NCBI GenBank assembly: GCA_941918925.1
Contig: OW799233.1
Location: 80,169,797-80,233,796 of the forward strand
DNA from: Phyto melanocephala
Taxonomy: Eukaryota; Arthropoda; Insecta; Diptera; Rhinophoridae
Direction of reading: 5' to 3'
Length of the DNA: 64,000 nucleotides
Shown: positions 47,401 through 58,608 of the stretch, one piece after another
Numbering within the stretch: position 1 is the first letter of the stretch
Layout: every line of letters starts with the position of its first letter
Translations under genes and position numbers: made by a program
Notes under the pieces: model-generated
Told to the model about the DNA's origin: nothing
The model's input: the letters and a program-made list of their open reading frames with translations, nothing else
Databases searched by the model: none

Positions 47401-47724
47401 AAATACGTACACAGGCAAGCAAAAGACACCTTCTCGAAATCTAAATCACTCCACACCTCAATTGTATTGAAATTGAAATATGTAATCCTATTAAAAGTGT
47501 TGTGTAACAAAACAAATAGAAATAGAAAAGAAAAAAGTTTAATAATATTGTTTTTCTTTTTAGTTGACAGAAGCGTTTTTCTAAACTAAGAAGAAAAAAA
47601 TATATAAACATAAAAGATTTACAAATTATTTAGGATATTCTCCCAATAGTATTCAGAATGTTTTGTTTTATTGGTTGTTGGATTTATTTTTTATTGGTTG
47701 TTTTGTTTGCCTGTGTACGTATTT
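47401..47724. repeat. Inverted repeat, 24-bp arms, 324 bp overall
   Basis: aaatacgtacacaggcaagc-aaaa at 47401-47424 and ttttgtttgcctgtgtacgt-attt at 47701-47724 are inverted copies with one mismatch. An ttggttg sequence lies just inside the right arm and its complement just outside the left. It may be a MITE; no clear duplication. Confidence 0.6.
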
Positions 47725-48101
47725 AGTGTTAACCAATGTGTTAGCCAAATATATATAAGGGATTACAAAAAAATATACAAATATAAAATAATAAATTGTT
47801 GGTTGGGTTTATGAGGACGTTTTTAAATTGTTCCTTGTTCCGTTTAGAATTCTCATATGGTTTATGAGAATTTTTAATAAAGCTTGTAGCATTTTTAAAC
47901 TTTTCATGAATTTTGTGGTTTAAAGGTCTACTGATCATCTGAAATGCATATAGACGAGTTTAAACCTAAGAACAAATAATACAAAGAATATATAAACTTT
48001 AAATTATTTGTTAAATTTTTTATAAATATGAAACATACGATCATTATGGTTGATGCAAGAATGCAAGCCAAATTCAATTTTCAAACATATTTAATTGTAT
48101 C

Positions 48102-48227
48102 GGCATTATTCATAACAAGAAAGTATGTGTTAACTAACGAGCTGCTTACCTTTTTATGCGTAAATTCCCATAAGAAAACGATAGCAGCCCATTAATAAGC
48201 ACAAAGTTTCTTGCTATGAATAAGGCC
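48102..48227. repeat. Short inverted-repeat element, 126 bp
   Basis: ggcattattcataacaagaa at the left and ttcttgctatgaataaggcc at the right are inverted with two mismatches over 21 bp. It directly precedes the INE-C copy at 48238. MITE-like; boundaries beyond the arms are not resolved. Confidence 0.5.
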
Positions 48228-48237
48228 GTATTCAAAC

Positions 48238-49193
48238 AACTAAGAGTGCTATATTCGGCCGTGCCGAATCTGATAATACCCTTCACTATCATGTACTTAG
48301 GTTTAATCCCAAATCGCAGCTTAACCTAGATTTCATGTTATACGCCAATTTTCTTTATTATTTCCGACGCCATCCTTTACTTAGAATTTTAACATAGTTA
48401 ACTGTATTCTGCTAGTGAAGCCCTTTTATTTGAAACCCATACTAATGGGGTTAAGAAAAATTTTTCCACCATTTTGGATTTTCCACGCCAGCTTGGATTT
48501 TACATTTCTTAACAATTCAATGTATTCTACGGGTCAAGCCCTTTTATACCAATATTGTGGGGGTTAAAGGGGGCAAAGTCGTTATTAGCATCTTTGACCC
48601 ATATATTGTGTTGTGCTAGTCAAGTCCTTTTAGACGATGCCAATATTGACTCTCTCGGTTGTCCATAAGCTGAAAACAATTTATTTTCGTTTGTAAATTT
48701 TTAAAATATATATTTTGAAAAAAAAAATTGCTTCCTATAACTTGACCGATTAGAGCCCGATTTATCCAAAAATTTTTACGAATATCTCTAGAGGCATATT
48801 TTATCTACAAATAGTAGCAAAGGTACCTATAAATGTTTCTATGGCTGAAAAATTTTAATTTTGGTGTTAAATATATGAAAAAAGAAGAGACCGTCGTGTT
48901 CATTCGCTCATATCTCAGAGAGTTATGGGTCGATTGTGCTGAGTTTCAATAGCGATTCATTCCCGGATATTTCCAAAAGATTGATACCATATACAGATCT
49001 GAGGGACATATGGTTGCTTCTAAAAGTTGATTTCAACCAACACACGGTCAGACGGACAGGGCTTAATCGACTCCTCTATTCATAAGCTTTCAGAAAATAT
49101 ATACTTTATGGGGTCGGAAATGAAAATTGTAGATATTAAAAGCGGAATGACAAGGCTATATATACCCTTGTGCACCACAGGTGAAGGGTATAA
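48238..49193 (+). mobile_element. INE-C copy 2, uninterrupted
   Basis: Starts aactaagagtgctatattcg with the ttcggccgtgccgaa palindrome and tgataatacccttcacta. It has two gtcaagcccttttat-type repeats, then the INE-A-like 3' half (tcatatctcagagagttatg, atatatactttatggggtcg) and the hairpin tacccttgtgcaccacaggt then gaagggtat. It serves as the reference for reconstructing copy 1. Confidence 0.75.
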
Positions 49194-49230
49194 AAACGAA
49201 ATAAAAATAATTTTTGTAGTTAACTTTTAT

Positions 49231-49340
49231 AAGTATTCATAAAAAATATTTTAGGTTTATTAAAAGCTTATTTGACAGATGTTGCACAGAAATTTGTCAA
49301 ATAAGCCTTCAATAAACCTAAAACATTTTTTATGAATACG
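49231..49340. mobile_element. Foldback MITE, 46-bp arms, 17-base loop
   Basis: aagtattcataaaaaatatt then ttaggtttattaaaagctta... on the left, and ...taagccttcaataaaccta then aaacattttttatgaatacg on the right. They form a near-perfect hairpin. Non-coding. No duplication could be fixed. Confidence 0.7.
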
Positions 49341-49549
49341 GCAGTTAGTTTTAAATAAAGCTTTAAAATAATAAAAAAAAAACATTTATTGAAGAAAAAA
49401 GTTGAAAAGTAAAACCAAACATAATAAATATGGTCACTAACGGAAGTATAAAAATTCACTAAACGATACAAAATTTTGTTGTCTGTCGAGCTGTGTGCTT
49501 ATATTTTTATATTTCTTAAATTTTACTTTTGACCAATGTCCGGATAGAT

Positions 49550-50172
49550 TGTCATTCCGTGTGAAATTTCTACAATTTTCAATTCCGACCCCATAAAGTA
49601 TATATTTTCCGAAAGCTTATAAATAGGGGAGTCGATTAAGCTGTCAGTCTGTCCGTCTGTCCATGTGTATGTTGAAATCAACTTTTTGTATTAAAATATC
49701 AGAAATATTCGGGAGTATATCGGTATTGAAAATCAGAGATATCGGTACATAAACAACTGCGATATGAGCAAAAACCCACGACCACCTCGATTTTTTTCCA
49801 CAAAAACAACATTACAACAACAACATACATACATACATACAAACGTGTATATTGGTTAGAGTAAGCGTGGCATCGAATCCCAGCTGAGCCAAAAAAAAAA
49901 TTTTTTTTTTAATATTTTAAAATTTTTTGTTTTATATATATTATTTATATTTGAATTTTTTTTTTAATTTTTTTAAATTTGTTATTTTATTTTTTTGTTT
50001 TTTAACATACATACGTGAATTTATAATTTTACAATGGGATGTTTTTATATATGTATGTACGTATTTCATATGTGATGAATGGTGATACAAACTACTGTTA
50101 TTGTATGACTACACGTTGTGAAGCGTATGTAAGATTCGGAACGGCCGAATACAGCACTCTCTCACTTGTTTA
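49550..50172 (-). mobile_element. INE-A copy, lacking the 3' hairpin
   Basis: From ttgtcattccgtgtgaaatt through accccataaagtatatattt, a gtggcatcgaatcccagctg block and T-rich tract, to gattcggaacggccgaatac then cactctctcacttgtt. The last about 40 bases of the 3' end are missing. Confidence 0.75.
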
Positions 50173-50862
50173 AGCTTGACTGATCCAACAACATTTTCTT
50201 CTGATAGCTTTTTCGTTTAAAAATTTTGAATAACTTACTATTTTCAGGCCCTTCCTTTTACAAAAATTATTATAAAAACCAAAAAAAAATTGTTTACAAA
50301 AGTTTGAAATTAAAAAATTCTAAAGCAATTGAAAAAATTATTTATTTTACATTTTTACAATTTTACAGAAATATGGTTTAAGAATTAAAGGCAAAATTAG
50401 TACTCTGCAGCATCGTTTATCTGTTTGGAACAAATCAATAAACCGATGATTGATGTTAAGTGATTAAGGTTAGCGAGTCATATCGTAAAATTTTGCAACA
50501 GCAATGGAAAATTCACTACTTTTTCCATAATACGTTTCATACAATAGATAATACGTTGCATACAAAAATAACAAAAACAAAAGTATGTACTGAATTTTTT
50601 AACGCTGCTAGAAATTTCAAACATGACTATGGCAGCATTTTTTAAACCTTTAACTCAACAGTATTGATATGAGTGTTTGTATCCATCCATCTATCCACCC
50701 AGTCGATTTCCTTATTTACTTTACCGTGTATCGACAAAATGTAAAACAACATTGATATCGCGTGCAATATTTTTTGTTATTTCTTTTTTTTCGCTTTTAA
50801 TAATAAGTACATATTTTATTGTTTTTTGTTTTACTAGTTGACCAATATTTGCATTTATTTCA
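50173..50862. other. AT-rich, no supported feature
   Basis: The short ORF at 50460-50645 has no recognisable motif. Confidence 0.4.
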
Positions 50863-51764
50863 TTATACCCTTCACTTGTACCAAGGGTTTATATAGATTT
50901 GTCATTCTGTTCGTAATATCAACAATTAATTTCTGACCCCATAAGTATAAATTTTTTTAAAGCTTATGAATATCGGAGTCGATTAACAAATGTACATCTG
51001 TGTGTTGGTTTAAATCAACTTGTGGAAGCCACTACATGTTGTAGTATCAATTTCTAAAAAATATTCGGAAGTTAATCGCTAGTGAAACCTGAGATATGAG
51101 CAATTGGCCTAGTTATAGGCAAAAATTATTTGGAAAAATATATATATTTTTTTTCTTAAGCTTTTTAATAATTTTTGCTCATGCCGGTGGCACCCAACTG
51201 TAAGCCTCAAAAATTATTTCTAAGAAAAACTAACAAATCGTTGTGAACAAACTGCTCCAAAATACAACGGCTTCGGTGTTTTCCTAAAATTTACAATTGA
51301 TTCTGGACGATCGAGAGAGTAAATATGGGAATAAAATAAAAGCCCTTGACCAGCAGAATATAATACACAATAAAAAGTTCAAAACCTACGATGACCGCCG
51401 CTACAAAATAGCGTAAAATATATATACTGTAATCAGTCAAAGCTAGTAAATAAAAATGTACTCACCTCAACCTCCTCAATATTGGTATCAAATAAAAGGG
51501 CTTGCTGAGTAGAATACAGTCAAAAATGAAAATGTTAAAATCCAAACAAAATGGCGGATAATTTTTTTCTCATCGCCATCAATATGGATATAAGGCGAAA
51601 GGTCTTGATTAGTTAGAAGTTAGCTAACTAAGATCAAAGATGACGTCTAAAACAAAAAAGCACAATGGCGTATAAAATTAGATCTGAAATCAACTATACC
51701 TATACACAAGATAGTAAAGGGTATTTTAAGATTCGGTATGGCCGAACATAGCACTCTTACTTGT
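50863..51764 (-). mobile_element. INE-C copy 3
   Basis: Left end ttatacccttcacttgtacc then aagggtt (3' hairpin). Right end agattcggtatggccgaaca then gcactcttacttgtt. It holds the agcccttgaccagcagaata and caatatggat-type blocks. More diverged than copy 2. Confidence 0.7.
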
Positions 51765-52156
51765 TCTTAATGTTTTTATTACTTTTAGGTTAATGTGTGC
51801 ATTAACAAGTAATAATACAAAAAGTATGAAAACAAACCAATGCACGAAAACATAAATATGAACATACGTACATACATATGTATGCACATACATACGAAAG
51901 CCCATATGTACATATACATATGAAAGTAATGTATTTCTTATTCGATATTAATAAAAAAAAATAAATTTTTAAAAATAGATAATTTTTTTTTAATATGTAT
52001 ATATACATACATATGTTCGTGTATACAAATATGCACGTGCATATATTAAACTTTATATGTATTGATAAAGTAAAATAATTACCAATTTTTGTTCTTTTTT
52101 ATGTTTTATCGCTGACATTATTGTATGATCATATCACATACTACTTACTTCATGTA
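51765..52156. other. Microsatellite-rich spacer
   Basis: Dense acatacatatgtatgcacat and catatgtacatatacatatg runs at about 51865-51930 and 52000-52045; no coding signal. Confidence 0.5.
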
Positions 52157-52364
52157 TCTGTGGCTTGGAGCTAAAAGGGCCAATATCAAAATATTTACTT
52201 TTGAGAAAACTTGAATTGAACATTAACTTTTATATATGCTTTCATAGTGACATTGGCCAGCATTTTAATTATGAAGCTGTTCTGGGTTAAGTATGACTTT
52301 AGCTGTTTTACAATAATGAAATAGAACAAGAAAACAAATCTAATGCAATGATTACAAGCCACAG
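52157..52364. mobile_element. MITE family Y, copy 2
   Basis: Same body as 46257-46484 (ttttgagaaaacttgaattg, atgctttcatagtgacattg). The outermost repeat (atctgtggcttg and caagccacagat) is kept. The inner part of the right terminal repeat, present in copy 1, is deleted; an extra ttatgaagctgttctgggtt lies within. Confidence 0.65.
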
Positions 52365-52921
52365 ATATGCTCTCTAGATTTGCTGGCGTAATTAAGTACC
52401 AGAGGAGCCGGAAGATTTGGATAAAAGAACAGCATTTTCGGCAATTTCATTTAAAAAAATCGGTAAATTTTAAATAATTGTTTATTTTTTAATACAACAA
52501 AGAGAGTTTTGTATTAACACAAAAATGACAAACAGCACAATCTAGCAATAACTAACTGATGTTAAAGACATAAAATGACGTAAAAGTTAATAAAGCTAAC
52601 AATGTCACAAATAAGCTGTAGTTAATTTAAAAAAAATAAATATATTTTTTTTTGTATTAAAGGAAAAATTGCTTTTCAAGATAAAAAATTTAAATTTTTT
52701 GCAAAAAATATACTTTGTGGATATAAGAAATTGATATTTAAAACAGTTTGAATTATTTAATTTAAAACAATTTTTAGAAAATTTTTTTTGCAAATACGAA
52801 TTTTGCACGAAATATTAAAATTGTGTTTTTTGTAGAAGAATGTGGTAGGACCATACAAAGTTCTACAGCATTGGATTTGCACCTCTGAAATCCTCACAGA
52901 GACTAAAATTTGTTTTTACTT
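52365..52921. other. AT-rich, no supported feature
   Basis: A/T tracts only; the 67-codon minus ORF at 52605-52808 is F/K/N-rich low complexity. Confidence 0.45.
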
Positions 52922-53615
52922 TTATACCCTTCACCTGTGATGCCAAGTATACTTATCTATATAGCTTTGTGATTCCGTAATTTCTACAATATTGCTTATG
53001 ACCCATAAAATATATATTTTATGACAGCTTATGATTAGAAGAATTGAATACCTCTATCTGTGTGTTGGTTAAAATCAACTTTTTGAAGGCCCCACGTGCT
53101 ACTCAGATATCAGTCTTTTGCAAAAAAAAATCCACATATTTCAGCCCTTTCTTAATATATAGAGACGTTTGCTAATAGTTGTAGCTTTGACATTCCTCTA
53201 AGGTTCTTCTCTAAAAAATTTTGAATTAATCGATTACTAACCGATAAAGTTATAGGCAAAAATTATGTTGAAAAAAATATTTTTATTAATATATCAAATT
53301 ATCGAAGCTTCTAATTAATTAATTTATTAATTAATTTTTAAACATGCTAAAGACACCAGAATACAATCCGTAGCGTCAAAAATTATTGCTGAGAAGAACT
53401 GACAAATCGGTTTGAAACTAACTGAGACACAAGCACAAAAACAAAAATGCTTCTGTGTTTTTCCTAAAATTTACAAACGACAATCGGTTTTTGTCAATTT
53501 GTGGACAGCAGAGAGGAACAATATGGCTATCAAAGAAAGTACTTGTCCAGCAAATATAATCCAAGATGACAGCAGCTACAAAATGGCGTATGAATAATTT
53601 ATAAGTGGATAAAAG
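52922..53615 (-). mobile_element. INE-C copy 4, diverged, 5' end missing
   Basis: Left end ttatacccttcacctgtgat. It contains gtgtgttggttaaaatcaac, the gtgtttttcctaaaatttac block shared with copy 3, and a cagctacaaaatggcgtatg block at the right. No palindrome was found at the right end. Confidence 0.6.
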
Positions 53616-53766
53616 TTAGTAATTTAAAATGTAAATTAATTTTTAGGGTGATACACAAAAATTTCAACACAATGCTTTCGTTTATTTTACCGTTATATAT
53701 TTTATTCATTCATTTAGTCTTAAAATAATTTTAATACGCATTTCGTTTTGTATTGTATTTTTATTA

Positions 53767-54418
53767 CTAGCCAAGCCCGGCGCTCGTTGCTACGCCCCTT
53801 AATGAAAAAAAATGCATTCTGAACTTTAATTGAATATAATAAAAATAATAATATTTTATTGATTTTTATTGTAATGCAAGTGGGTGTACAATATTTTTGG
53901 TTTTTCCATTTGCTATAAAAATTAACAAATTTTTCGGTTTTTTCCTATTTTGGAGTATGCGACGTACAGCTGACCATGTGAAAAGCATGGATTTTCCAAA
54001 TTAAGTCCTGCACAACGCAGAAATTGTGCTTGTGCTTTGTTGATGGTAATAGCGAAGGCAAGGCGAACTGATAACTGTATGCGCTTGAAGTTCAAAGGCA
54101 AATTGGTGGGCACCATTGGAATGTGTGGAAATAGCTGAAAATAATTACTTATTTTTAATGGGGGTGGCTCTGCCCACTTTTCTTATTACGAAATTATATA
54201 GTCATGACAGCTCAATATGTGTGCAAAGTTTCAGAAAAATCGGTCAAGTGCAAGAAGCTGAAAAATTAATATTTATTTTGCATGGGCGTATTTCATTTGT
54301 ATGTATATGTAGATGGGCGTAGCCCCGCCCACTTTTTACCACCCATAAACACTCCCTGGAATGTTTCGGAGTCTATAGCTAACATACACAGAGTTTCACT
54401 TTTATATCTATATTTAGA
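53767..54418 (-). mobile_element. Helitron family H1, copy G, with RepHel remnant
   Basis: CTAGCCAAGCCCGGCGCTCG at 53767 (A before it) and tatatctatatttagA at the right (T after it). Adjacent to the 3' end lies the helicase C-terminus, then about two internal units and the usual 5' terminal block. It links the non-coding H1 copies to an autonomous Helitron: the helicase lies in the sense expected from the CTAG end. Confidence 0.88.
53866..54134 (-). pseudogene. Helitron RepHel helicase, C-terminal fragment
   Basis: The frame reads LFPHIPMVPTNLPLNFKRIQ, LSVRLAFAITINKAQAQFLR, CAGLNLENPCFSHGQLYVAY then SKIGKNRK. A frameshift follows, then NLLIFIANGKTKNIVHPLAL with Q and stop at 53866-53868. This is the end of the Pif1-like superfamily 1 helicase of Helitrons, with motifs V (INKAQ) and VI (GQLYVA.S). 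KAQAQ replaces the usual KSQGQ and the last motif has K where the arginine finger is expected. Everything upstream, including Rep, is replaced by 122-bp units. Confidence 0.88.
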
Positions 54419-54647
54419 TTACAACACATTGATTTCGCTTAATTTACTGTTTTCAAAATGTTATAATTCATAATTTGCATGATTTTATGATTTTTGTCTT
54501 TGATGTATGTTTTACGTTTATATTTTACATTTTTATTGTATTCTAATATATGATAGTTTAATACATTCACTATCTCCAGAATAATTTTGATTATAATTTC
54601 TATTGTTGACGTCCTATGTCTTTCAACACAATAAATTCTACTAATAT

Positions 54648-55188
54648 AAGGTTCGTTCGAGAACTCACAAATTTGTACGAATTTGTACAAATTTTTACTG
54701 CATTTTACGAAATTGCGTTCGTTTACACAAATTTGTAGTAAATGAGAGCACAAATAGAGAGCGAAATGTGACAGTTCTTGACTGAGTATTTGCAAATTTT
54801 TACTACAGAAATTTCTTGCAGTAAGATTTAGCAACACCAAAAAACATATGATTCAAAAGGTAAACAAACAAAAGTAAGCAAACAAAAAGTATACAATTTG
54901 TGAAAAAAATATTAAAAAAAAGGAAAAGCCAAACAAAAGTGCAAAATATTATTAAATTTAAATTGTTTGTGAAATAAAGTTAGTTAACAATGTCTACAGA
55001 TGTTTTAATTTTTTTTATTTGATTAATTTAATTTGTTTGATTTGTCGAGTACCGATAGTACCGAATTTCTACAAATGTCTGTTCAAGTACTTTTTTGGAC
55101 AAATTCTCTTTTTGAGAGTAAAATTTTCAATTTACTAAATAATTACTCATTTACTACAAAGTGCAGTAAAAGTACTCGAACGAACCTA
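54648..55188. mobile_element. MITE with GGTTCGTTCGAG ends, about 541 bp
   Basis: Left aaggttcgttcgagaactca. The right end, reverse-complemented, is taggttcgttcgagtacttt. Subterminal sequences acaaatttgtacgaatttgt and ttactacaaagtgcagtaaa also recur inverted in the body. No transposase. A target duplication could not be fixed. It lies at the very start of the H3 Helitron. Confidence 0.65.
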
Positions 55189-55463
55189 TAATAAATGTGA
55201 ATGTTTGTTGGATATTTGTTACTCAATCACGCAAAAACGGCTAAACGGAACTAAATAAAATTCGGCACATAGATAGATAACAACCTAGATTAACAGTTTA
55301 CTATTACTTTTTATCACGATAATAACGCAAAGTCGTTGGCAAACTCATCATCACACATCCTAAACGGGTTGTTTGTGTTGTAAATATTTTTATTTTTGTT
55401 GTTCATACTAAGTCTACCTTTTATCCCGATAATTACGCAGACAAAGTCGCGGGCACAAGCTAG
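55189..55463 (+). mobile_element. Helitron family H3, short non-autonomous copy
   Basis: Early part gaatgtttgttggatatttg, ttactcaatcacgcaaaaac and ggcacatagatagataacaa; 3' end ttatcccgataattacgcag then caaagtcgcgggcacaagCTAG, followed by T. These blocks and the GC-rich end before CTAG are typical of insect Helitrons. The 5' TC is obscured by the adjacent MITE. Confidence 0.75.
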
Positions 55464-56616
55464 TCTTTCATATAAAACAATTTTATTTTTAAATTTAAAT
55501 GTTTTTTTATTTTATTTTTTTAAATAATTTTACGTTAAATATTTTTTTAATTAACATTAATTTGTCTAATGATATTGTCAATCTAATCATAAAGGCTTAT
55601 TAATTTTGATTAAAACTTCTATAAAGTGTTCACGTTTAAAGTGACCTCGAATGTAGTCTGGATATTACTTTTATCAAATTAAATTTACTGAACTTGTAGG
55701 TTCAGTACTATTTCGACGACTGACTGAAAAGGAATAAAAAATATATAAAAAAACCAAGAACTTTAATCGCTCTTACTTTTTCTCTCTGAGGTACTATTAT
55801 GTAAATTTAAAAATAAAACATAATGCAAAACCAGCAATTGATGCCACGTTGCAAAACGTATCTTAACTTGTACCCTCAGTATTACCATAAAACAAAAGGA
55901 CTTATGGGTATCCAATTAAAGGGCCTGACTAGTAGAATACAGCTCACTATGTCAAAATTCAGAAAAAATATGGCATTTTAAATAAGGCCAAACAACGATG
56001 TGTGCATGTACAGGTTGGTGAAGGGTTTTATCATTTTTGTTCACAAATAAAGCTGGAGAATTCTTTCAGAATCTCGATAAAAAATATGTTCTTTTTTAAA
56101 TTTTGTTAAGGTTAATCATATTCAAAGATTTATAAACAAAATCAAGACTTTGTATTTATTAGTTGATCTACAAATTTGAAAAAAAGAAATTATACAATTT
56201 CGTCAATTTCGCTTCTGTTAAGTTTTGATTAAACTAATCAAATTTCAAAAAACTCTTTGTATTCATAAACTATACAAACACTGCTTATAATTTTAATACA
56301 CTCTTCAGAACATTCGTTGACTTTTCGACAGTTGACTCTTTTTAATACAACAAGTATTCGAGTGTTGCCCACAATTAAAAAAAATATTATAACAAAACAT
56401 AAAAACAAACCGTGTTTCGAGCATTGTTGTAGGAAAAATCGTCTAATCGGCACTTTGATAATTTTGAAACAACAAATCGTCAAAATGCCAATAAATCGGC
56501 AAATATGGCAGACCAGTTAAGTACTGTTAGAAACACAATGGACTACAATTGTCTCCTACCTACCTAAATACAGGTAATAATTTGTAGTGTTAATGCATGG
56601 TTACGTTTTTAAGCTT
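55464..56616. other. AT-rich; possible small INE-C fragment
   Basis: About 55868-55985 has gtaccctcagtattacc and gggcctgactagtagaatac similar to INE-C middle blocks. The rest shows no recognised element. Overlapping ORFs at 56238-56520 on both strands lack motifs. Confidence 0.4.
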
Positions 56617-57233
56617 TTTATACCCGCCACCAAACAAATGGTGGGGGTATATCCATTTTGTCATTCCGTTTGTAACACATCGAAATATCCATTTTAGACC
56701 TCATAAAGTATATATATTCTGAATCAGGGTTTGATTTGATGACGATCTAGCTATGTCCGTCCGTCTGTCCGTCTGTTGAAAGCACGATAGAGGTCGCACC
56801 GAAAAAGCTAGGGGGCTCAAATTTTGCCAGAATCTTTCTAATAGACAAGGTTTGTTTGGTATTGAAAATGGGCTAAATCGGAATATTAGGAAGAGAGTTA
56901 TAGCTCGAAAAGCAAGAGTAGGTCGAAAAAACCGTGTCCTTCGAACATCGAATAAAATGGAATTGTGTCCAAACGCATTAACGCAGACTCATGAAACTTC
57001 GAATATATATTTCCTGAGTAAAAACAATATTTTTCTCCGAAAATTATCTAAATCTATGCATCAGGAGAGGAGTTATCGCTCAAAATGTACGAAAATTTAT
57101 ACCCCACAGTGTATTTTTCGGTATATTTAAAAACAAAAACGTCATAAAAGCAACAAAATTGGATGTACGACTCTGAAATTTTGCACACTTTGCCTTTTGG
57201 TGAGACGCTTTTTTGTAACGGCAAATCAATATG

Positions 57234-58095
57234 CCACGCCCACTTTTACGCCCACCTCCCATATAACGTTTTACCTAAAATTCATATAATTTCTCTATTA
57301 ATAAAGATTTTGGAATGACAAAGGGCTATATTGAAACACCTAAGTTGTACTCATTCGTAAAAATAACTTTGACACGCCTACTATAACGCTCACTTTTCAC
57401 GTTATCTACCGTTAATGAAATTTAAAAGCTCATAAAACCGCCAAAATGAGAGGTATGATGATAAAATTTGCCACGTATATCCCCCTAGGCAATGTCATTA
57501 CTGTGCCAGAAAATTAAGGTGCCACGCCCACTTTTATGCCCACATCCCATATAACGTTTTACCTAAAATTCATATAATTTCTCTATTAATAAAGATTTTG
57601 GAATACCAAAGGTTTATATTGAAACACCTAGGTTGTACTCATTCGCAAAAATAACTTTGACACGCCTACTATAACGCCCACTTTTCACGTTATCTACCGC
57701 TAATGAAATTTAAAAGCTCATAAAACCGCCAAAATTAGAGGTATGATGATAAAATTTGCTACGTATATCCTTCTAATCAATGTTATTGTTGTACCAAAAA
57801 GTTAAGGTGACGCACTCACTTTAACGCCTACCTCCCAACGGTTTATCTTAAATTCATGTAATTTCTCTATTGACAAAGTTTTTGGGAAAATAAAGGACTA
57901 TATTGAAATATCTAAGTTGTATTTATTAGCAGAAACTTTATTGACACGCCTACTCTAACGCCCACTTTCACTAAAAGACTAAATTTACGAAAACATTTTA
58001 CTATCATATCGTTATAAATAGTAATAGTAATAGTTATAAATAGAACACAAATTATTTAAGAAATTTTTATCATTTCTTTTTATAATGATAATATT
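57234..58095. repeat. INE-B internal tandem repeat, ~288-bp unit
   Basis: Each unit carries cgcccacttttacgcccacc, cccatataacgttttaccta, gacacgcctactataacgc and ttttcacgttatctaccg. Two units are close to identical, the third diverged. Spacing between the ccacgcc landmarks is 288 bases in both steps. Confidence 0.75.
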
Positions 58096-58608
58096 TGTAT
58101 GGTTCAACTATGTATTTAACAAAATATCGGCCAAATGGCCTCCCCCCCATCTCTGGCGCCACTCCACTATCTGATGGTCCAAGTTTTCAATGACAATGTT
58201 GATGCTCAATTGTTAGGCATGATGATGAGGCGAGGTTGACTGCTCTTTTGCAACACTATCGCAAAAAACAGCAATGGTGCCCATTCAACGCACTAAGAAG
58301 GCATTCACAGATTTTCTAACATTTTATACAGACCTGTTTTGCAGAAATTTAAATATTTTTTACAATTTTCCCGATTGTGGACGAATTTGAACGATTATGT
58401 TGATCAAAAGAATTATGCACAAAATGCATTTTGACTTGAACGCCCATTTTTATAAAAAAAAACCCGAATAACTTTAAAGCGTTGCTCTTTCCACGGATCA
58501 AATTGAGTAAGTTTGAGTTTGAGAAATGTCAAGTGAAATGCAGAAAACAAATTTAAAGACTAGGTGTAGTTCACCTTCAACATGGGCCCTTAAAATTTAA
58601 CCACCCTC
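58013..58608 (-). mobile_element. TcM copy, left end eroded
   Basis: The right end ccttaaaatttaaccaccct then c is followed by TA and the INE-B cactttctttg sequence in reverse. The left terminal repeat is replaced by taatagtaatagttataaat. It contains the C-terminal tail (ggccaaatggcc...) and degraded N-terminal coding. Confidence 0.7.
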
